A stretch of 64,000 nt of DNA from Rhizophagus irregularis. Taxonomy: Eukaryota; Glomeromycota; Glomeromycetes; Glomerales; Glomeraceae. Shown piece by piece: positions 27,250-37,499 of this stretch. The translations under genes were made by a program, and so were the position numbers. Position 1 is the stretch's first letter; the number at the start of each line of letters is the position of its first letter. The notes under the pieces are model-generated. The model did no database searches. It was not told the origin of the DNA and saw only the letters and a program-made list of their open reading frames with translations. The stretch spans positions 2,046,001 to 2,110,000 of the forward strand of contig NC_089454.1 in assembly GCF_026210795.1 (NCBI RefSeq), read 5' to 3'.

Positions 27250-28464
27250 AATCAGAGAGCCAATGTCAAAATGTCAAAATAGTTTCAACAATTTTGACAT
27301 GCCAAAACTCTCTAATTTTGGCAGGCAACTTTAATCTTAATGACATACTTTTAAATTAATAAAAATTTCTGGTTCAATTCTTTCCCACTCTTTTCAAATT
27401 ATATTCTGGAAAATATTTATGGTAATTGATTTTTTTTTTACTACCAGCTTATTAACCTGTCTCTCTACACACCTCTTCAATATGTTCCACAAATTCTTTA
27501 TAGGATAGAGACATTTTCCCATAAGCTACCTTTGTACGACATTGTGCAAAACTCCATAAGCCATATTGTTATAGGTAAAGCATAACTAATCGTAAATAGA
27601 CATGTAAACAAAAAATGACCATCATATAAATATGTTTACTGTGTAATCAGGTAAAATTATTTGCCAAACAGATGTATATTGCAGGAATTATCAAAGAATT
27701 TCAACATATAATTTTTATTATAATTATTTTTTTCACACACTGTATATTATATTATTAATTTGAAAAAAAAATTATGTGTACACATGTAATATTGTATTAT
27801 TAATTTAATTAATAATTATCAATATAGTACGGAGATAAAATCTGTTGATTATTAAAAGTTTAAGTTGAAGTTTCTTTTTTTTTTACTATTTCTAAAAAAC
27901 TCTTTCAGTTTCCTAATAATAATGATAACCTCTTTCTTACGACTCTTAACATGCCTAAACAACAAAAGCAAAAAGGTAATAATATAAGACAAAAAATTAA
28001 TACTTTGACATTTTATTTATTATTCTTATAATGTAGTATTTACTCAAAAAATTACAAGAAATAAAGAGACCATTAAAGATGTAATATGTAATTATTTTTA
28101 GAAGGTTATAAGGTTGCAACTATTACAACATACATACAACACTTTTGTTGTAATTACAACACAATATTATAATTATTATATAGTATTATAATTACTACTA
28201 GTATTGTAATTATTATATATATATATTTTTTTTTTTTTTTTGCTGCAGCGCATTTAATTCTTTATTAAGATAAAAACGTTGAGGTCCCCCTATTCCCTCT
28301 GTCATCAATTTACAGAGTTGCCACGTCAAATAGGCATTCTCATGGTCGAACGAATGAATAAACGAACGAATGAACAAATAAACGAACAAGCAAATAATCC
28401 ACAACATAATTAACAAACAACATAATCAACAATCAACATGCAACAACATATGACAACAACATTC

Positions 28465-28909
28465 GCATGTCTGAAATGTGTGCCAGGTTGATGGCACAAT
28501 GTGGCGCAGCGATTTTTTCCAAAAAAAATAAATTGCAATTTTTTTTATTTAAAATAAAACCTTTAAATTCCTGCATTAGGTGTATTTTTGTCTGCTCTGC
28601 AAATTTACTTAGAGCATATACGGGTGGTTTAGAAGGCCATTTTCGAGTTATTTAACAAAAACTGTTCTTTCGACAAATTCAATTTTGGAAATGATCAACA
28701 AAGATGATAAAATCGGTTGTTATATACTAAAGTCAAAATCTACTTCCAAAACCTCCTTCCATTTATAAGTGAATTTTGTAAAACAGATGAAAATACATCT
28801 AATGTATAAATTTGAAAGCTTTACATTAAAAAAAAAATCTTTAACTTAAATCTTTTTGAAATTACTGCGCCACACTGCGCCATCAACCTGTCACACATTT
28901 CAGGCGTGC
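28465..28909. mobile_element. MITE with ~50-bp TIRs and 9-bp TSD
   Basis: Ends read GCATGTCTGAAATGTGTG and, inverted, GCACGCCTGAAATGTGTG, with similarity continuing through AGGTTGATGGC and TGTGGCGCAG for about 50 bp. ACAACATTC is duplicated exactly at 28456-28464 and 28910-28918. A 9-bp duplication with long terminal repeats is the Mutator-like pattern. The interior is AT-rich and has no gene. It sits in the 3' part of the retroelement. Confidence 0.88.
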
Positions 28910-29289
28910 ACAACATTCTTGGTTTACGACATAAATAACGTTAGTAATATAAAACATCAAGCGACATAAAATTAAATTTAACTTCTCTAAATTTTCCCAA
29001 ATTATATCCACTTTTACCTTTAATTTCAAACTTCGATAGCTCTCGCTACGAATTATTACTTTTCAAAAGTGTATATTTAATTCATCTTAAAATTTTCATT
29101 TTATTCAATTAAAATTAATTAAGCAAACACTAATTAAAGTTTAGGGCGAACCTATTACCTTTAATTAATATTAAACTTTATTAACAAATAATTAAATGAA
29201 ACTTATATTTTTATTGAGTTATTCAAAACTAACTGACTAACTGTGGAATTCGCTTTGAATTCCGCTCTCTATTTAAACAAATTTTATAA

Positions 29290-29700
29290 TACTTTCTATT
29301 ATAATATATGCTATCTATATACTATCTTTTATGTTCTTTTACATATTATCTTTGAACTATCTTCCTAATATGCTATCTATATTTTAAATACGCTATCTTT
29401 TAATATGCTATTTTAATATGCTATCTTTAATATGCTATCTTTTAATATGTTTCTATATTATCTTTTTAATACACTATCTTTCAATATATTTCTATTTTTA
29501 ATATGTTGCATGTTATCTTTTATGTTCCGTCTTTTAATATACTTTCTTCCAATATGTTTCTGTCTTTAATATATTATATTCCATCTTTTGTAGCTTATAT
29601 CTTTTCATATCATCTTTTATATTATCTTTTATCTTCTATATTATCTTTTCATATTATCTTTTATATTATCTTTTCATATATTTTATAATATTGTTTTTAT
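29290..29700. repeat. TATGCTATCTTTTAA degenerate repeats
   Basis: A T-rich tract with many imperfect units of the type TATGCTATCTTTTAA or CATATTATCTTTTAT, repeated about every 15-30 bases. It lies in the 3' untranslated half of the retroelement on its minus-strand orientation. The plus-strand frame 29503-29688 is low-complexity and not taken as a gene. Confidence 0.7.
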
Positions 29701-31372
29701 GTATTTTCATTATGCGTGTTCCTCTAATCCGCTGTCCCTCCATTTTATATGATTTACCTTTCGTGGCTTATAATTATTCTTTCTAATTGTTCTTATTGTT
29801 AAACTCAATAAACTGGTTGCTAAGCCGCAATTGATCAACTCCCTACTCAATCTATTGGTTCCTTGTTAATCATTCAATAAATATTACATCATGTAGATCA
29901 TTACTCTTCTTAAATGTTTATCCTTTTCGGCTAATCATTTATCCATTCACGCTGATTCGAGATTTGTTCATTTGTACTTAGTACTTGACGTTCATATTTA
30001 ATCTATTTGGTATATTATTTATTCATGCTAGGTATTCAACCGCTCACAACGTTAAGTTGATACAATACATGTAAAACCTAAACTAATCCTAATTTGTTAC
30101 AAGAACTAAACCACCTATTAATATCTGACGATAAAACCATGTGTGCACTGTCAGTGAGGGACTTAGGCTAGAGGAGTAAGTCCGCTTATAAGCGTCCTGT
30201 TCTTAGATAATATATCCTCCCGGTCTACACCATGAGTGCCTCCAAGGACTCACTGCTACTGCAGACGAAATCCGAATTCGAACAAAAAGAAGTAAAAGGA
30301 GCAAAAACAGAAAGTCAGGGTAAAAAAAAAAATTTAAAAAAAGGGAATAAAACTAAATAAAATTAGTATGCTACAAATACAAAGCCCACTACGAAATCTT
30401 CATTCAGTAGTTCACCAAAACTGTCATATCATCCCGTTAATTTTCCAGTCTTTTTAATAGTGAATGTATTTCGGCAAGCAATGTGAGCTTACCCGACTTA
30501 CTACCATCCAAACCTTTCTTCAAATTCTTAAAAATAGAAGAATTGTTTTTCTTTCTGGAAGGTTTGCCCTCCTTGTTCTTATTATTTGTAGTATTTGGTT
30601 CAACCTTGTTAGCTGAGTCTTGGTTCTGCTTCTGATTATGCCCACTTTTTGATGATCGATTATGACCTTTAGATAGTTGAGGGAAAAAGTACCTAGTTCA
30701 AATACCTTCATATTCGTGCAAGTTCAACTTGGTATTCGTGATTTTATCCAAATTTGCCCAATTTTCGTAATACGTGATGAGCTTGCGGGTACATTTCTCC
30801 TGAACCACCTTAAAAGCTTTGCATCCCAAATGTGAGATAGGTGATTGGGAAGGGTCTGAGGGGTATAGCATTGAGGTGGTGACAGTTCCAGGTAAATCTT
30901 TCACCACAGCCTGAAATTGTTTTCTTTCCTTTCTTTGTTGAAGATTCCAGTTAGCAGGATACCATCGGACAGGTAAACCTCCTAAAGGAGCAGTCCAGAC
31001 TCCTTGATTCTATAGGTTCATAGCCCACTCGTTGAAGTTGATTGAAACGGTGACCGGTAAGTATTTTTTCTAGAGCTTTTCTTGAATGGATAATATCCTA
31101 GGATTTATCTGGATTATCCTATTATCCTAACTGTATCTGGTTAATTTCAAAGTGGATATCTGGATTCAAAATTTGAGAGATGGATAATCCTATGAATCCG
31201 TAAGGATAATCTGGTTAATTTTTAGATTTAGAATGATCACCAATCTTGATCAAGCCACTTTACCCCTTTTTTTTAGTGATGTATTTCGTTTTATTTTTTT
31301 TTTGTTTAAAGAAACCTTAATGAAGATTATTTTTCCCATATTACATTAAAGTTTTATCCAAACAAGGCAAAC

Positions 31373-33889
31373 ATGTCAAATGAAAATATAAATAATAAAA
31401 AACGTGTGTGGTCTCAAATTGATATAGAAAATCCTTCACAATTTAGTAACCATGAAGAGAGTTTAGATATACAAAGAAAAACTGAAAACGCTTTTGATAA
31501 GCTTAATAAAGAAAAGTCTGGTGACTCTGGTCCATCAAATGTTCAAAATAAGGGAAAAGGAGGATCAAAACTTCGCAGTTGGTATATTATTGGGGTGAAC
31601 AAAAAACTCATCCAACCGATTCAAACAAATATATTTTTAAGTGTAATCAAAAATATGATAATGGTGAATATTGTACTGTTGAAATTGAAATATCGGGTCC
31701 AACTGGTAATATTATTAGTCATCTAAATAGAAAACACAAAATTTATGAAAGTACTAAACCTGCAATTACAACACCTCCTTTAAAACAAATTAAAATTGAT
31801 CATTTTACCATTTCGTCTGATTCTTCTATTCAAATGACTTCTCAGCGTCAAAAATATTTGGAAAATCTTCTTTATGAATGGCTTGTTTTGGATTGTCAAC
31901 CCTTTTATCTATTAAAGTCACCTGCTTTTCGCCAATTTATTAATGCATTGAATGAAAACTTTGAGCTTCCAAGTTGTAAAGAATTTAGAAAGAAAATTTT
32001 TGAAGCATTTGATTTTACAAGAAATCAACTTATACAATATATTCAAGAAAATGCAATTTCAGTTTCACTTACATGAGGACCCCGGATATCTCCAAAACAG
32101 GTCATAAGTCACACTTTCGGCAGATTGGCCCATTTTTCAGGGGCTCAAAAAATCGTTTTTTGTAAATATCTCGGCATCCAGTGGTCCAATTTTGATGAAC
32201 TTTTTTTTAAATTGTAGAGCTAAATGAGGGCTACAAAATAAAAAAAGTTCATTAAAATTGAATTACTGGATGCTGAGATATTTACAAAAAACGATTTTTT
32301 GAGTTTTAGCAAAAAGGGGTGTTTTTGGCCAAAAGTCCATTATGACCTTTATATTAGATATCCGGGGTCCTCTTACATGTGATCTTTGGACTTCTCGTAG
32401 CAAACAAGGATTTCTTAGTGTCACATGCCATTTCATAACACCTAACTTTGAAATGAAAGAAATTACACTAGCAATTAGGTATATGCCATATCCACATACT
32501 GGAAAGGCTATCCAACAAGTATTGGAAGAAATTATTTCTGAATGGAAATTGCAAACAAAAGTCTTTTTTTGCACTACGGACAACGCCTCAAATATGAAGA
32601 ATTGTTTAAACCGGATTTCTTGATTATAACGATTGTCCTGTACTGCACATACCATCCAATTAGTTGTTGAAAAAGGGTTGCTTGCGGCTGAAATTCTCAT
32701 TGCACGTGCTAAAAGATTAATCAATTTCTTTACATCTCCAAAGCAGAATGAACGCCTTATTGATGCACAAAAAAATTCTGATGAGAATCTAGAAAAGAGT
32801 GATTTGCATTCGGTATTTTATAAAGCAATAACAGATGTTGAGACACGTTGGTCAAGTACATATATAGCCTGGGAAAGGTTAATCATTTTACAACCATATA
32901 TTGATATTGTAATTTCATCATTAAATGCAAGTAAGGACCGAGATGCAAAAGAGGATGCAAAAAGATTAAAAATAGTTAATCTTACTAATGAAGAATGGGA
33001 TGTTATAAGAGATTTACTTGAAATTTTAGGACCATTTGCTAAATTAACAGAAAAATTAGAAGGTACTAAATATGCAACGATTAGTTATATACATCCGGGT
33101 ATTACTAAACTTAAAAATAGATTTCGACCAACAACTTAGCAAGTTGATATTAATTTAGATTTAGATACGAATGATAATGCATTTGAAGAACATCAATTTG
33201 AGGAAGATGATGAAGATGATGAACCTGGAGCTAGACGAAAAATCAAAATTAATACACTGGTAAATACCTCTGGCCTTGTTAATAATATTAAAGTAAATCT
33301 TTATAAAGCTCTTGAAAAATATTATGAAGTAATTGAAAAAGAAGCTTTGGTTGCGACATTACTAGCTAGATTCATAACAAAAAAAAATGACATTTGCAAA
33401 TAATGATCAAAGAGAATTAGCAAAAACTAGTCTTCAAAAAGTTTATAAATCAATGAAAAGTAATCAACAAGAATTACGTGAACCACAACCAAAACAATCA
33501 CTAAAAAGATCAAAATCCCGAATTTATAAAAAAAGTTTATTTTCAGATGATGAGTCTAATGATAATATGGAATTTGAAGAGAATCAAATTGAAAGATACT
33601 TAGTCATGGCACAAATTCAAAATGATCAAAATCCGTTAAAGTGGTGGGACGTAAATAAAAATTAATTTCCAACAGTAGCTGAAATAGCACGTAAATATTT
33701 GTCTATTCAAGCAACTTCGGAGGTAAGTGAGCGGGTTTTTAGTGACGCTGGATTGATAATGTCTGCAAAAAGAACAAGTATGAAAGAAGATTTATTTGAA
33801 GCATTAATTTTTTTAAAGAGAAATGGCGAATTAGTAGGTGGAATGTTCAACAACAACAACACATGCACTTCGATAATTAATGTAGAATA
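31373..33889 (+). pseudogene. hAT-family transposase, inactivated
   Basis: A cut-and-paste transposase read from MSNENINNKKR. A BED-type zinc finger is at the N terminus (Cys pair in KCNQKYDNGEYC, then SHLNRKHK). The catalytic core shows the first acidic residue in TCDLWTSR, the second in TTDNASNM and the Glu of ATSEVSERVFSDAG; the C-terminal dimerisation region runs from NPLKWWDVN to ALIFLKRNG. Damage: a frameshift near 31585, the MITE at 32076-32371, compensating shifts around 32621-32645, TAG at 33137-33139, broken frame near 33395 and TAA at about 33663. The MITE excised with one target copy would rejoin the frame exactly before TCDLWTSR. The element can no longer move by itself. Confidence 0.92.
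32076..32371. mobile_element. Foldback MITE inside the hAT transposase
   Basis: 296 bp with 16-bp perfect terminal repeats AGGACCCCGGATATCT, extending imperfectly to 32 bp (AGGTCATAA). CTTACATG is duplicated at 32068-32075 and 32372-32379. The interior is itself a long inverted repeat: AAATATCTCGGCATCCAGTG near 32164 against CACTGGATGCTGAGATATTT-like sequence near 32262, so the strand can fold almost end to end. An 8-bp duplication fits hAT or P-type elements; the ends do not match the surrounding hAT element, so a different transposase mobilised it. Confidence 0.93.
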
Positions 33890-36800
33890 AAATTTTAATA
33901 TCAGTTGATAAAATTTTAAAATTAAGTGCATATTTTCGTATTTTAATATATTACAATTTAAATTTTAATAAAGTTGCTTATAAATCATTTTAAATTTATT
34001 TAACCTATTTTAATTTTAATAAATTTATAAAAATATAAAATCTAAACGACTTCAATATGTGGCACGTGATTCGGCCATATTTTATCCTAGGATAATCCGA
34101 ATTATTCTAGAATAATTTATCTGGATCACCATTTTCTAATATTTATAGGATATCTGGATTTCAATTTTTCCCAACGGATTATCCTAAATTATTCATAGGA
34201 TAATCCGGCGAAAAGCTCTAATTTCTTCTGACGTTTAGTCTTGAAAGCGATCACGTGACCCCATTTCTCAAGATGCTGGAGAAGTTTGAGCTGAGCCCAG
34301 GTGGAGGGGATATTGTATAAAGTAATTTCCCGAACATTGTCCCTCAGTACTGGATCATATCTGGTCATTACTGATTGTATTTCTTTAATAGGAGCGTGTT
34401 GTTTCTTCTTAGCCGACTGAGCCTTGCTATCTGACGCCTTACGTTTGGTCTCATTATTCTTTGACCTATTACCGGGTGGAGATGGGGAGGTATCACAGTT
34501 GCTGCCTGCATCTAAATTCCTGGAGGCCATTTCTGCAAACGTGACAGTGTGTCCTTTTCCTTTTAGGGTATAGGGTGCGGCTTTGGCGTTTAATTTTGTG
34601 ACACTCTTTTTAGAGTTCTTTGTTGAAGATTCTGCAATCACGTCCTCTGATTGGTGTTCAATGTTTTGATCATCATGTTCCACATTTATTAATGATTGGT
34701 GTTCGACGTTTTCAAAAATTTCTGTTTCCATCGGCTGTATTAATGTTGATACTGGTATATCATTGGATACTTCTGTTGCTTCGAACTGCGCCACTTGTTT
34801 TTGGAAAGTTTCGTCTATGTAATTCTTCATAGAGGTGTCATGCTCAGCGAGAATATCGTTGAGGATAAACAACAAGTAGATAAGTTGTACGGTATTTTTT
34901 ACTCCAAGTTCTTTAAGTACATGCTTGATTGTGGTCTATAATAAATTGGTCTTTACTGTCGTATTCTTCCATAGGCATCAAACGCATAACAGTTCCATTT
35001 ATATCGGTTGGTTGCGTAAGACAAACCTTACGAAGGGCAGTACCAAGAGTTTCAAGAAAGCTCTTCCCGTTAATATTACGTTTGGTGACTTTGTCAAGGT
35101 CGATAATATTAGTATATTTCTCCTGTCAAACCACTTTTGAGGCTGTATACATTATAAAATAATTTTTATTATTCTGCGAAAAAAATGGTTTTAGTGATTA
35201 TCAGAAAGAGTTCCCCCATATTATTTTCGTAATTATTATATAGTGTTGTAATTATTTCCAATTATATAAATATGTATTATTATATATTAATTATTTATTT
35301 TATGATGATATTTGTTCTATAAAAACTTATTTTTGTAATTTTTATTTTTCAAAAAGGAAATTTTTGAACAATCATAAGTGTTGTAATATTACAACACTTT
35401 AACTTTAAAAGTAGTAATAGGTTGCAACCCTTACTATTACAACACAAGGTAGTAATTATCAATTACATACTACATCTTTAGAGACCATTACTAATAATTC
35501 CAAGAAAACAGTAAGTGAAGCAGAAAAAATTGCCACAAAGTTGGCATCTCAAACTTTTCAAGGTATATTTAAAAATATTTAAAATATTTTTAACTTACTT
35601 CCAATATACTAAATAGTAATAATAACATTTTTACTTAAAAGTTACAAAAAAACAGAAAAAAAATCTTCCTATTGTCGTTATTGATTATGACTCTACAGAT
35701 AAAATGCAACATAATCTTTTGGATCAAGAGCGCCAAGATCAAGAGCATCAAGATCAAGAGCAAGAACATCGTATTACAAGGGATGTTGGTGATACATCTG
35801 TTACACAAACACAAAATGGTATTTCGATCACTATAAATAAAATAATTTTATAACGAACCTAATACTTTTATCTTTTATACTAATAGAGGAAACGTCTTTT
35901 TGGCAAATTGTAGAAGGAATAAAAAATTGTTTAGCTCAAAATAAAGAAATATTTTGAGCTATCAACAATGTAAAACATGAGCAAATGATATTTTATAAAG
36001 AAACTTGTGAAAGGTTTAATGAAATATCTGAAAAAGTCGATCAATTGATGATTCCAGAAAATTCTTATTGGAAAGTACATTTGACAAATTATTATTTTTT
36101 CTAAATTATAACTTTTTTTTTATTTTTTATTTTTTACTACTGAAATTTTTAGAATTTAGCGTCAAAAACTTGTAAAACTCAGCTTTCCATTCTTGGTATT
36201 TATCCAGAAGCATCAGCATTCCAAAAGGCTTTTGAGACTATACTTGAGCAAGAAAAACCTGGCTATATCGAAAAACATGGACCCCAATGGATACATATTT
36301 ATTCAGGGAGAATTGAACCTTTGGTAATTAAATATATTTTAAATTATTTTTAACTTTTTTATAATTATTTTATTTTTTGTATTACATATTAATTTTCTTT
36401 TTATTTAAGTGTCGTGATATAATTAAATCTCGCTGATGTGATAAAGCTAAAGACATTCATGCTGCCATGTTTGATATCTTTGGAGAAAACTTGTTAACCC
36501 GAATAAATACCAATGCAACAGCTAAAAGTATTCGTGAATTTAAGCAATCAACTAAAACTAAAAAGGCCTTTAAATGTTTATTTGAAGTTGATGATGATAG
36601 ATCTCTTCCATACATTCGGGCAATAAGAAACAAAGCATGGGGCAAAAAGAAGACTACTGAAAAAGATATAGCCTTTATTTTGGCTGTAACCGAAGTTGTA
36701 TTAAATCCAAAACATCCAAAAATATCAATTAGAGACACTGCTTTACGAAAAAGATATAATGCTTACTTGGTAGGTAATTAATTTTATAATTTTATATTAT

Positions 36801-37499
36801 TTACAGTATTTTTTGCTAATAACGTTTTAATATTTTTTAGGATTGTCTTACTAATTTAAAAGAAGTATCTATGAATACTACTAAATCCATTAGAATTGAA
36901 GAACTTGGTGGTAAAGAATCAGATAATACTGATATCGAACCTGAAACTGAAGATGGAAGTGATGCAAGTAGCGATCATGAAGACTTAGTGGGTAATAATT
37001 GTGAAAATCTAGCAAATAACGATCATGAAGGTTTTTCTGGTAATAATTATGAAGACTTTGCGGATAATGATCATATGGATAATGATGATATTTCTGCGCA
37101 ACAAGAATTAATTTAGTAAATTATGATTTATTGTAAACTGCGAAAAAAAATTAGTAGGATTTTTATTTATAAACTGCGAAAAATATTGATATTAGCAATA
37201 TATAATAATTATACAAAATATGAAATTTTACTATTGTATCCAAAAAAATTCTATTATTAATGTATCTTAAGAGATTCTATTGTTATTATACCCTGAAGGA
37301 TTCTATCATTATATCTTATAGGATTCCTTAATGGTAAATTTAAGATCTTAAAGGATTTCATAAAAATTGTTCAACAAGGAACCCCCGGAAGTGGGGAAGG
37401 TTCCTTAAAGATCTGCCTTATGATATGAAAATTTAGGATTCTTTAAGGATTTTAAACCTAATGAACTTACTGATACACTGTCGATAATATTTTTATCAT

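Larger units (their letters stand above)
22320..27330. mobile_element. 5-kb TIR element between TTAA sites
   Basis: The left end AGTTGCCTGCC (22320-22330) is matched by its exact inverse GGCAGGCAACT (27320-27330). Both ends are flanked by TTAA (22316-22319 and 27331-27334), which could be a 4-bp TTAA or 3-bp TAA target-site duplication. A second inverted match sits further in: CATCATCAGGAAATTTTATA near 22348 versus its inverse at 25858-25875. Inside are two minisatellites, a SANT-type gene on the minus strand, a CT-rich repeat tract and a foldback block. No transposase is seen, so it is non-autonomous or decayed. A TAA duplication plus a SANT/Myb gene would fit a PIF/Harbinger-type element; TTAA alone would fit piggyBac. 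Assignment is inference. Confidence 0.6.
31071..34220 (+). mobile_element. hAT transposon, 8-bp TSD
   Basis: Ends read TAGAGCTTTTC at 31071 and its inverse GAAAAGCTCTA ending at 34220. The flanking 8-mers are ATTTTTTC (31063-31070) and ATTTCTTC (34221-34228), a target duplication with one later change. Subterminal regions (31085-31235 and 34080-34215) are packed with GGATAATCC and its variants in both orientations, likely transposase binding sites. It inserted into the retroelement protein gene in the opposite orientation. Confidence 0.92.
30404..35152 (-). pseudogene. Retroelement protein (ORF1-like), split by the hAT element
   Basis: The minus-strand gene starts ATG at 35152 and ends TGA at 30406-30404, about 530 codons once the hAT element and one target copy are removed. 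It has an N-terminal helical part (DKVTKRNINGKSFLETLGTA), a long acidic and Ser/Lys-rich linker, then a globular part around the split: REITLYNIPSTW, HLEKWGHVIAFKTKRQKK, then VTVSINFNEWA, a beta-alpha-beta order that could be RRM-like. The C terminus is Asn/Lys-rich. Stops: TGA (complement of 35126-35128), TAG (31010-31012), TGA (30698-30700), TAA (30437-30439); a frameshift lies near 34935. The join across the insertion keeps frame exactly. The ORF1-like label is from gene context and remembered repeats, not from a search. Confidence 0.7.
28220..35229 (-). mobile_element. Retroelement with poly(A) tail and 14-bp TSD
   Basis: The minus-strand element ends in poly(A), seen as a T run at about 28225-28241. 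GTAATTATTATATA flanks it at 28206-28219 and 35230-35243, a 14-bp target-site duplication typical of target-primed (LINE-type) insertion. It encodes one protein (30404-35152) and has a long AT-rich 3' part; no reverse transcriptase was found. Without the hAT element and the 445-bp MITE it would be about 3.4 kb. The left duplication runs into an AT repeat, so its exact end is uncertain. It may be a non-autonomous LINE relative that uses another element's enzyme. Confidence 0.65.
28075..35479. mobile_element. TIR element (10-bp TSD) carrying nested inserts
   Basis: Both ends read AAAGATGTARTATGTAATT inward (28075-28093 and inverse of 35461-35479), then share GGTTGCAAC and TATTAC phrases. The target AGAGACCATT is duplicated at 28065-28074 and 35480-35489. 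A 9-11 bp duplication suggests a Mutator-like superfamily; that is inference. Stripped of the retroelement inside it (28220-35229 plus one 14-bp target copy), this element is only about 380 bp, so it is a MITE, AT-rich and without coding capacity. Confidence 0.85.
27952..37116 (+). pseudogene. Seven-exon gene of unknown family, exon 2 split by nested transposons
   Basis: Exons: 27952-27976, 28037-28074 continued at 35490-35562, 35642-35818, 35887-36074, 36153-36323, 36410-36769, 36841-37116. With the insert 28075-35489 (element plus one duplicated target copy) removed, all GT-AG junctions keep frame. The protein starts MPKQQKQK, has a Gln/Glu/Asp-rich stretch in exon 3 (DQERQDQEHQDQEQEH), a helical middle, a basic region in exon 6 (KKKTTEKDIAFILAVTEVVL) and an acidic Asn-rich tail. 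Two in-frame TGA codons (35955-35957, 36434-36436) interrupt exons 4 and 6. I do not recognise the family. It is most likely dead, from both the insertion and the stops. Confidence 0.75.

Noticed and set aside
34925-35162. Plus-strand frames opposite the retroelement protein start
   Set aside because: They are antisense shadows of the minus-strand frame that reads DKVTKRNINGKSF.
35955-36436. Selenocysteine or recoded UGA
   Set aside because: The gene is already disrupted by a 7.4 kb insertion and TGA from CGA is a simpler explanation; no supporting element was seen.
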